NCBI GenBank assembly: GCA_024330185.1
Contig: JANDLV010000037.1
Coordinates: 1-39,072, forward strand
Length of the DNA: 39,072 bases
From: Candidatus Siliceabacter maunaloa
GTDB lineage: Bacteria > Actinomycetota > Thermoleophilia > Solirubrobacterales > Solirubrobacteraceae
Reading direction: 5' to 3'
How positions within the stretch are numbered: position 1 is the stretch's first letter; each line of letters opens with the position of its first letter. A program made the translations under genes and the position numbers. Below the pieces are notes generated by a model. It saw nothing but the letters and a program-made list of their open reading frames with translations, did no database searches and was not told the DNA's origin. Below, piece by piece: positions 18,053 to 25,300 of the stretch.

Positions 18053-19468
18053 TCAGCCCTGCTGGTCGCCGGCCAGCGTCCGCGCGACGACCTCCAGCCC
18101 GACGCCCCGCGAGCCCTTGACCAGGACGGTGTCACCGGGCTCGACGAGCTCGCGCACCAGCTCGGCGGCCCGTGCGGCGTCGCCCGTCGCGTGCAGGGTC
18201 GCCCCGTCGCCCAGCCCCTCGCCCATGACCGCGGCCAGCGGGCCCACGGTGACCAGCACCCCCACACCACGCTCCCGCGCGTGCCGGCCGATCGCGCGGT
18301 GGAAGGAGGCCTCGTCGCCGCCCAGCTCGAGCATGTCGCCCAGCACCGCGACGCGGCGGCCGGGCGCGGTCGCGGCCAGGTCGTCGAGGGCGGCGCGCAT
18401 GGACATCGGGTTGGCGTTGTAGCAGTCGTCGATGACGACGACGCCTCCGGCCACCTCGCGCCGCTGGCCGCGCAGGGCGCTCAGCGCGACGTCGACGCGG
18501 CCGTGCGGCTCCACCCCGACGGCCCGCGCGGCGGCCAGCGCGGCCAGCGCGTTGAGGCGCATGTGGGCGCTGGCGAAGCCCAGTTCGAGGCCCTCCGGGA
18601 GCTGGTCCACGTCGCCGCCGGGCCCGAAGGTCACCGTCGTCACGCCCTGGGCCGTGCGCGCCTCCAGCAGCGCCTCGCCGGCGGGGACCACCGCGGTCCC
18701 GCCCGGGAGCAGGGCAGCCAGCAGCGCGGACTTCTCGTCGGCCACGCCCTCGATGGAGCCCATCTGCTCGAGGTGGACCGGCCCGACGTTGACCACCACG
18801 CCCACGTCCGGCTGGGCGATGGCGGCCAGCTCGGCGATCTGGCCCGCCCCGCGCATGGCCATCTCCAGGATCAGCACCTCGGTGGCCGGTGGGGCCTCCA
18901 GCACGGTCAGCGGCAGCCCGATCTCGGTGTTGTAGTTGGCCCGCGTGGCCGTCACCACGCGGTGCGGCGCGAGCATCCCGGCCAGGATGTCCTTGGTCGA
19001 GGTCTTGCCGGTCGAGCCGGTGATCCCGATGACCCGCGCACCCAGCGCGCGCCGCCAGGCGGTGGCCAGGCGCTGGAGGGCGGCGAGAGGGTCGTCGGTG
19101 GCCAGGAGGGCGACACCGTCCCGTCCGCCCGCAGCGCAGCGGGCGGCCTCGGCGTGCTCGGGCGCCACGAGCACGCCCCACGCGCCGTCGGCCAGCGCCT
19201 GGGCGGCGAAGCGCCCGCCGTCGACGTTGGCGCCCGGCAGGCCCACGAAGAGGTCGCCCGCCTCGACGGCGCGCGAGTCGATGACCGCGCGCAGAGGCCC
19301 GGGCGCCGAGCGCTCGGGCGCGGTGTGTGCCTTCCTCGTGGTCGCGAGCGGGCGATCGGTCGATCGGCGTCGCTGAGCGGCGCCAATCGACCGATCGTCG
19401 TCGGGCGCGGGCTGCACGAGCCGCGCGCCGGCGGCACGGGCCACCTCCCGGGCGGTCCACTCACGCAT
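18053..19468 (-). CDS. murF: UDP-MurNAc-tripeptide--D-Ala-D-Ala ligase MurF
   Basis: MurF attaches D-Ala-D-Ala to UDP-MurNAc-tripeptide. The 471-residue protein starts at ATG 19468, overlapping the murE stop by 8 bases. Motifs: VIDSRAVEAGDLFVGLPGAN, the P-loop VIGITGSTGKTSTKDILAGM, ANYNTEIGLPLTVL, LEMAMRGAGQIAELA, NVGPVHLEQMGS and VVIDDCYNANPMSMRAALDD. The N-terminal domain carries an unusual extra segment of about 35 residues (about 27-60, DRSIGAAQRRRSTDRPLATT onward) between ARLVQPAPDD and LRAVIDSRAV, where homologues pass almost directly. Its DNA contains a 17-bp inverted repeat. The catalytic core is intact, so the enzyme is probably functional. Confidence 0.95.
   Translation of the reverse strand: MREWTAREVARAAGARLVQPAPDDDRSIGAAQRRRSTDRPLATTRKAHTAPERSAPGPLRAVIDSRAVEAGDLFVGLPGANVDGGRFAAQALADGAWGVLVAPEHAEAARCAAGGRDGVALLATDDPLAALQRLATAWRRALGARVIGITGSTGKTSTKDILAGMLAPHRVVTATRANYNTEIGLPLTVLEAPPATEVLILEMAMRGAGQIAELAAIAQPDVGVVVNVGPVHLEQMGSIEGVADEKSALLAALLPGGTAVVPAGEALLEARTAQGVTTVTFGPGGDVDQLPEGLELGFASAHMRLNALAALAAARAVGVEPHGRVDVALSALRGQRREVAGGVVVIDDCYNANPMSMRAALDDLAATAPGRRVAVLGDMLELGGDEASFHRAIGRHARERGVGVLVTVGPLAAVMGEGLGDGATLHATGDAARAAELVRELVEPGDTVLVKGSRGVGLEVVARTLAGDQQG
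19353..19397. repeat. 17-bp inverted repeat inside murF
   Basis: Arms at 19353-19369 (CGATCGGTCGATCGGCG) and 19381-19397 match at 16 of 17 positions, with an 11-base loop. It lies exactly in the segment coding the extra, non-conserved stretch of the MurF N-terminal domain, so it looks like a small palindromic insertion kept in frame. Confidence 0.7.
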
Positions 19469-20918
19469 GGGCCGGCCGCGCCCGCAGGGCCTCGCGGGCC
19501 ACCGCGACGTCGTCGAAGGGCACCTTGACCCCGCCGGCCAGCTCCTGGCCCTGCTCGTGGCCCTTGCCGGCGATGACCACCACGTCGCCCTCGCCCGCGC
19601 CCTCCAGCGCCCGGGCGATGGCCGCGCGGCGGTCGGGCACGGCCTCGAGATCCGTCCGCCCCACCCCGGCGCCGGCCAGGATCTGGTCGATGATGGCCTG
19701 AGGATCCTCCGAGCGCGGGTTGTCAGAGGTCACGATCACGCGGTCGGCCTCGCGGGAGGCAACCGCCCCCATGAGCGGCCGCTTCTCGCGGTCGCGATCC
19801 CCGCCGCAGCCGAACACGCACCAGACCGCCCCGCGGGCCAGCGGCCGGGCGGCGCGCAGCACGTTGTCCAGCGAGTCGGGGGTGTGGGCGTAGTCCACGA
19901 GGACCGCGAAGGGCTGGCCCTCGTCCACGGGTTCGAAGCGCCCGGGCACCCGTCCCGCGCCCGGCAGCGCCGCGGCGATGGCAGCGTCGTCCACGCCCAG
20001 GGCGCGCACCGCGGCCACCGCGCAGAGGACGTTGAGCACGTTGAAGCGCCCGGGCAGCGGCGAGCTCAGCTCCACGCCGTCGAGGCGGAAGGTCGAGCCG
20101 TGCAGGTCGAAGCGCACGTCGGTGGCGCGCACCTGCGCCTCCGCGTCGTCCAGGCCCACGGTCACCACGCCCTCGCCCAGCTCGCGGGCCAGGCGGGCGC
20201 CGTAGGGGTCGTCGACGTTGACCACCGCCACGCCGGGCCCCGCGGAGCTCGTACCGCTGCCGCCGGAGACGGCCGCGGTGAAGAGGCGGCGCTTGGCCGC
20301 GAAGTAGGCCTCCATGTCGGGATGGAAGTCCAGGTGGTCCTGCGTGAGGTTGGTGAACACCGCCACCGCCCAGTGGATCGCGTCGGCGCGGTGCAACTCC
20401 AAGGCGTGGGAGGAGACCTCCATCACGCAGTGGGTGTCCCCGGCGGCAAGCATGCGCGCGAAGGTGCCCTGCAGGTCGATGGCCTCGGGGGTCGTGCGGA
20501 TCGCCGGCGCCTCGACCCCGCCCACGACCGAGGTGACGGTGCCCAGCAGGCCCGTCGCGTGAGCCGCACCGGCCAGCAGCGCACGCACGAGGTAGGCGGT
20601 GGTGGTCTTGCCGTTGGTCCCCGTGATGCCGACCACGCGTAGCGCCGCGGTCGGGTCGCCGTGCAGGCGCGCCGCCGCCGGGGCCATGGCCGCGCGCACG
20701 TCGTCGACCACCACCTCGGGCACGCCCAGGCCCAATGGATGGTCGACGACCAGCGCGCCCGCGCCCGCGGCCACCGCGTCGGGCGCCAGATCGTGGCCGT
20801 CGCGGGTGAAGCCGCGCACGCAGAAGAACGCGTCGCCCGGGCGCACCTGCCGGCTGTCGTAGGCCAGGCCCGCGACCTCGACGGGCGGCGCGCCCTGCCA
20901 GACCTCGTCGAGCCGCAT
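19461..20918 (-). CDS. murE: UDP-MurNAc-tripeptide synthetase MurE (meso-DAP type)
   Basis: MurE adds the third residue of the stem peptide. The DNPR motif (VTSDNPRSEDPQ) predicts meso-diaminopimelate rather than lysine. The 485-residue protein from ATG 20918 shows GLAYDSRQVRPGDAFFCVRG, the P-loop VVGITGTNGKTTTAYLV and RTTPEAIDLQ. It also has MEVSSHALELHRAD, NLTQDHLDFHPDMEAYFAAK, DYAHTPDSLDNVL and IAGKGHEQGQE. A longer open frame (to 21278) adds a Ser/Arg-rich non-family tail and is rejected. In normal clusters ftsI lies directly upstream; here an 11.5-kb island separates them. A TATCCT hexamer at 20926-20931 may drive a leaderless transcript. Confidence 0.96.
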   Translation of the reverse strand: MRLDEVWQGAPPVEVAGLAYDSRQVRPGDAFFCVRGFTRDGHDLAPDAVAAGAGALVVDHPLGLGVPEVVVDDVRAAMAPAAARLHGDPTAALRVVGITGTNGKTTTAYLVRALLAGAAHATGLLGTVTSVVGGVEAPAIRTTPEAIDLQGTFARMLAAGDTHCVMEVSSHALELHRADAIHWAVAVFTNLTQDHLDFHPDMEAYFAAKRRLFTAAVSGGSGTSSAGPGVAVVNVDDPYGARLARELGEGVVTVGLDDAEAQVRATDVRFDLHGSTFRLDGVELSSPLPGRFNVLNVLCAVAAVRALGVDDAAIAAALPGAGRVPGRFEPVDEGQPFAVLVDYAHTPDSLDNVLRAARPLARGAVWCVFGCGGDRDREKRPLMGAVASREADRVIVTSDNPRSEDPQAIIDQILAGAGVGRTDLEAVPDRRAAIARALEGAGEGDVVVIAGKGHEQGQELAGGVKVPFDDVAVAREALRARPAHA

Positions 20919-20925
20919 CGTGCGA

Positions 20926-20931
20926 AGGATA
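20926..20931 (-). promoter_or_regulatory. Possible -10 element for a leaderless murE transcript
   Basis: On the minus strand TATCCT ends 7 bases before the murE ATG, which would put the transcript start at or next to the ATG. No convincing -35 is seen (TTCCGG at a 16-base spacing is weak), and there is no Shine-Dalgarno site before murE, which agrees with leaderless translation. This is suggestive only. Confidence 0.35.
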
Positions 20932-21090
20932 GTTTCGCCACCCGCCGCCGGAACCGCGCTCGAGACGCTGCGCGGATGGCCCCGCCGTCGCAGCGGCCTG
21001 TCGCTGGACGGCGACGACCACGTTGTCGCGCTCTCGAGCCGCCAACGCGGCCCCGTCACGAAGACGCCGAAACCCGACCAACTGGAGGCG

Positions 21091-21285
21091 TTGTGTCCGA
21101 CGACCGACTGGAGTGATGTCGTTGATCGGCTTGACCTACTGATCTCCGCCGTCGAGCGTGTCGCCGACGCCTCGGAGTCGATGAAAGCGGACCTCCGCGA
21201 CATCGAGGACAACATGTCCAGCTTGAGGTTCGACGTGGCCAGCATCGAGGCCGACGTGACGCTGATCCAGCTGGCCATGCCATAG
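21091..21285 (+). CDS. Small coiled-coil protein at the island edge
   Basis: This is the only plus-strand candidate in the island. Its frame reads TTDWSDVVDRLDLLISAVER, VADASESMKADLRDIEDNM and SSLRFDVASIEADVTLIQLA, a clear heptad-type coiled coil, and stops at 21285, five bases from the end of the convergent kinase gene. The start is uncertain. TTG 21091 (64 residues) follows a GGAGG that is too close. The frame stays open further upstream, but with an Arg/Pro-rich composition unlike a gene, and ATG 21181 would leave only the second half. No family is recognised. Position and orientation suggest an accessory or boundary gene. Confidence 0.5.
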   Translation: MCPTTDWSDVVDRLDLLISAVERVADASESMKADLRDIEDNMSSLRFDVASIEADVTLIQLAMP

Positions 21286-21289
21286 CCAG

Positions 21290-22324
21290 TTAGCCCTGAC
21301 GACGGCCCACGAGGGCGCGCCGAGCATGGCGGCGGCGCAACCTCACGACCTCGGTGCGATCGAGATCGGTCAGCTGCGAGACCTTCTCGTCGCTCATGCC
21401 ATGTTCCGAGCTCAGTCGGACGGCCGCCTCCTGAGGCTTGTTCGCCTCCGCCATCACTCGGCGCAGTTCGCGCGAGCGTTGGAACGCGTCGTCGGACGCT
21501 TCGGCGGCAAGCGCCATCTGGCGCACGTCTTTGTGACGCTTCCGAGGATCCTTGACCAAGGCGGTGTCGACCGCCTTGACCACGGCCGGTGAGAGGTGCG
21601 GCGCGACATCCGCGAGTGAAGGAGCTTGCTGCTCTACGTGGGCCTCGCGCAGCGTCACAGCATCACCGTCGAACGGCGGGGCACCCGAGAGGAGTTCGTA
21701 GGCCATGCAGCCCAGCGAGTACTGGTCGCATGCCGGGGTGGCCAACTGGCCGAGGCAGACCTCCGGTGCCATGTAGGCCGGCGTCCCGAGCGCGGTCAAG
21801 CCGGTGATGCTCTGCGTGTCGTCTAGTGCCTTGGCTATGCCGAAGTCGGTCAGCATTGCATGCTCTTCCGACGAGCCGGCGCCCCAAAGGAGGACGTTGT
21901 GGGGCTTGATGTCACGGTGAACGAGGCCCTTGTCGTGGACAGCGTGCAGGGCACTCGCCACCTGCCCAAGGATCCGTAGGGCCCGTATCTCATCGAGCGG
22001 CCCGTCATCGCGGACGATCCTGGCCAGATCCGGGCCCGGCACGAGCCTCATGGCCAGGTAGAAGTGGGGGCGTTCGTAGCCGGCCGCATAGATCGGAACC
22101 ACATGCGGATGCTCCATCGCCACGGCGTGTTCGATCTCTCGCTGGAAGCGGGCCCGAGCACGCGCGTCCTCGGCGAACCTCGAAAGCAGCACCTTGAGCG
22201 CAACCCGTCGGCTCAACGCGAGATCCTCAGCCTCGTAGACGGCGCCCATCCCGCCCTGTCCCAGCAGAGCGACGGGACGGAAGTCGCCCAGCTCTGCACC
22301 GATGAGCGGGTCAGCCGAGCTCAC
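21290..22324 (-). CDS. Soluble Hanks-type Ser/Thr protein kinase with HTH-like C-terminus
   Basis: This is a 344-residue eukaryotic-like kinase from GTG 22324, six bases after the helicase-nuclease stop, so almost certainly co-translated. The catalytic set is complete: glycine loop LLGQGGMGAVYEAED (residues 20-34), VALKVL (Lys44), HRDIKPHN (Asp138), TDFGIAKA (Asp160), GTPAYMAPEV and CDQYSLGCMAYELLSG. There is no membrane helix, PASTA or other sensor domain, unlike PknB-type kinases of cell-wall regulation. The C-terminal ~45 residues (VRLSSEHGMSDEKVSQLTDL, DRTEVVRLRRRHARR) look like a helix-turn-helix. With its partner it recalls the STK component of Mokosh-type defence. An unrelated regulatory kinase inserted near mur genes is the alternative. 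Confidence 0.9.
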   Translation of the reverse strand: MSSADPLIGAELGDFRPVALLGQGGMGAVYEAEDLALSRRVALKVLLSRFAEDARARARFQREIEHAVAMEHPHVVPIYAAGYERPHFYLAMRLVPGPDLARIVRDDGPLDEIRALRILGQVASALHAVHDKGLVHRDIKPHNVLLWGAGSSEEHAMLTDFGIAKALDDTQSITGLTALGTPAYMAPEVCLGQLATPACDQYSLGCMAYELLSGAPPFDGDAVTLREAHVEQQAPSLADVAPHLSPAVVKAVDTALVKDPRKRHKDVRQMALAAEASDDAFQRSRELRRVMAEANKPQEAAVRLSSEHGMSDEKVSQLTDLDRTEVVRLRRRHARRALVGRRQG

Positions 22325-22330
22325 GTGGCC

Positions 22331-25300
22331 TCACTGGTGACGGCGGCTGGCCCTCTCGGCAGCCAGCCGCTCCTCGAGAGCCGTACGGATGCGCCCTCCC
22401 GTCCGGTCGAAGCCAAACACCCTGGCCACCTGGGACAGCAGCTGCTCGTCGTCGAGGCCGGCACTCGCCTCCCGCAGCCGTGCGATCGCCAGGTCAAGCT
22501 CTTCGGGGGCTATGTCCTCTATCTCACGGCGCCGATCGAGCCGCTCAGGATCGGGCACGCGGACGCGCGAGAGGGTCTGCCCGGGCCGCCACAGAAACTC
22601 ACTTCGGATCTCAGCCGCCTCACGACGGACGGCCTGGCTCACGGCCTGACGACCGGCGCTCACGACGCGGTGACCTGCACGCTGCAGCCCCCAGGCTTCA
22701 GCGAGCCGACGGATGGCGTAATCGATGCTGACGGGTGCTTCAACCGCGAGCAGGTCCACGAGCATGTCGGTCTGCACGCGGCGGTTGACCGACTCGTGGA
22801 ACTCGTAGTAGCTCCCGGCCGATCCGAGGGTCGTTCGCTCGTAGAGCTCGGTCCACGGCAAGGCCGCGGCCGCGGTGGATGTCCCAAGCTCATGAACCAC
22901 GCGCTCGACACGGTCGCGCGGCTGGTCAACCTCATCAGCCGGTGACGGTCGCTCGTCCCGGACCTCCACCACGCTCGCGTCTGGGCTCACCGCCTGTCGG
23001 GCCTCCGCGATACTCAACGCTTCGCGCACGCGGGCGATCTCACCGAATCGGTTGCGTACCCAGTCGAGCGACCAGATGCGATGGATCGGGCCCCAGCCCA
23101 GGCCATCGAGGACCTCATGGCGCAGCCGCTCGCGGTCGCGAGCGGTGGCCGTTTGAGCGTAGCCCTGACCGTCGCACTCGATGCCCAGCAGGTAGCGGTG
23201 ATCCCCGCCGGGGGCCCGCACCCCGAGGTCGATGCGGAAGCTGCCGACACCGACGCTCGGCACGACGTGATAGCCCAGCTCGATGATCGCCTCGGCGACC
23301 TGCTCCTCGAGGGGCGAGGGGAACCCGACGACGACCTCCTCGGCCTGCTCGTCGCTCTCAATCTCACCATGGGCCTCCGCGTATGCGACGTAGTCGCGCA
23401 GCATCCGCGCTCCCGCGCTCGCGCTGTCTGACAGCTGGAAGTCATGAGATCGAACCGACGAGACGAGCTCCAGCCGCTCTCGCGCACGCGTCACAGCGAC
23501 GTTGAGCCGCCGCTGGCCCCCATCCTTGTTCAAGGGGCCGAAGTTGGTGGTGAACTTCCCGGAAGCATCGGGCCCATAGCCGACGCTGAATACGATCACG
23601 TCACGTTCATCTCCCTGCACGGCCTCCAGGTGCTTCACGAAGACCCCGTCGAGCCGGTCCCCGCGGAAGTGGCGCTCGAGCTCGGGATGGCGCACCTTCA
23701 AGAGGTCGAGCTCCTCGCCTATCGCGTTCGCCTGCGCGCTGTTGAAGGCGATGACTCCCACGGAGCGACGCGTGCCGTCGGTCAGGTGGTGCATGACCCT
23801 GCTCGCCGCCACCTGGGCTTCGCGGCGGTTGCTGGCCGACCGCCCGCGGTCATAGACACCATCCGCGACGTGAACAAACCCGATGCCCATCCGTTCTGTG
23901 CTCTGCTCGGCGGATGGAAAGGTCACCAGCGAGCCGTCATAGATCTGGCGGTTGGAGAACGCGATGAGCGGCTCAGAACGGCTGCGATAGTGCCAGCGCA
24001 ATCCGTGGCTGGGTAGAAGCGCCTCACACGAGTCGAGGATGCTCTCCATGTCCTCCTGCGTGCTGTCGTCCTCCTCCTCCGGGGCCAGCTCGTCGAGTTC
24101 GGCGATCTGGAAGAACGGGGTCGGCGGGAGCTGCTTGCTGTCGCCGGCCACCACGAGTTGAGCGCCGCGGTAGATGCAGTTCACCGCGTCCTGGGGCGGC
24201 ACCTGAGAGGCCTCGTCGAAGACCACGAGGTCGAACGTGTGCTCCGGCGAGAGAAAGTGGCTGACGGTCAACGGGCTCATCATCAGGCAGGGCTTGAGAT
24301 CAGAGAGCAACGTGGGAATACGTGACAGGAGCACCCGGACCGGGAGGTGCCGGCGCTTCTTGCGCGCCTCACGGCGCAGGAGGTCAATCTCGGAGCCGGG
24401 TGTCGACACATGGCTCGTGCGGTCTCGCTCGCGCCGGGCGATGAGACGATCAGCGCCCGTACGGACGAGCTTGCGATCCAGGTGGCGGAACTCATCGACC
24501 CAGCGCTGGAAGGCCCCGCCGCGGAGGTCCTCCGCGAGTTCGGGCTCCTCGGCGAACAGGGTCTCCAAGCGACGGTTCCAGTAGGAGCGTCCGAAGGCCG
24601 CCATCACCTTCGCAGCAGCGACCCCTGCGTCGACCAGCGCGTCGACGAAGTTCCCCCAGCCGTGACGTTCCGCGCGCTGGCGCCACGCTCGCCATTCCGT
24701 CCAGTCACGCAGCTCGTCGACCCGCTCGGCCAGCCGCTCCACCAGCTGCCTGACCTCGACGAACGTTCCCTCCTTGCAGACCTTCCCGAGGGCCGTGGCG
24801 CGATCCTGCTCGAACAGGGAGGTCAGCTGCTCTATTGCCCGGCGCATGCGGTCACAGCCGGCCTCCACGGTCGAGAACGCCGGCCACGTCCGCGTGGTCA
24901 GCCGGAGCCGGCGTCGGACCTCCGAGGGGATCGCGCCACCGGTGAGGGTGTTCAAGCGCTCGATCCAGCGTGCCGCCCCTCGGATGGCCTCCCAATCGGT
25001 CGCCTCTGCAGCGAAGGAAGGGCCGACCACCTCGCGCCACTCTGCGCTCTGCGTCTGCACACGCTCCCGCTCACGGTGAACTCGGTCGACGAGTGCGGCA
25101 CGGTGGCGGATCTCCTCCAGTTCACTCGCCTGAGTCGAAGCTCCTGTGTTCAGGTCGTCGATGGCTCGGGCCAGCTCCCGAAGGGCAGGCCCCACGTCCT
25201 CGATCGCCTGCTCGAGCTCGTCGAGGTGCCCTCCGAACAGACCACTCGAGATGTCGACGAAGCGCTCGAGATCGCGCAGCCGGTCGAGGAGCGCTCGCTT

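Noticed and set aside
12204-18422. Long plus-strand open frames across murC, murD, mraY and ftsW
   Set aside because: They mirror the Mur/Fts genes codon for codon and encode low-complexity His/Arg/Gln-rich text with no recognisable domain.
20919-21278. N-terminal extension of murE
   Set aside because: The Ser/Arg-rich extension is not found in MurE and is antisense to the coiled-coil frame; the family start fits ATG 20918.
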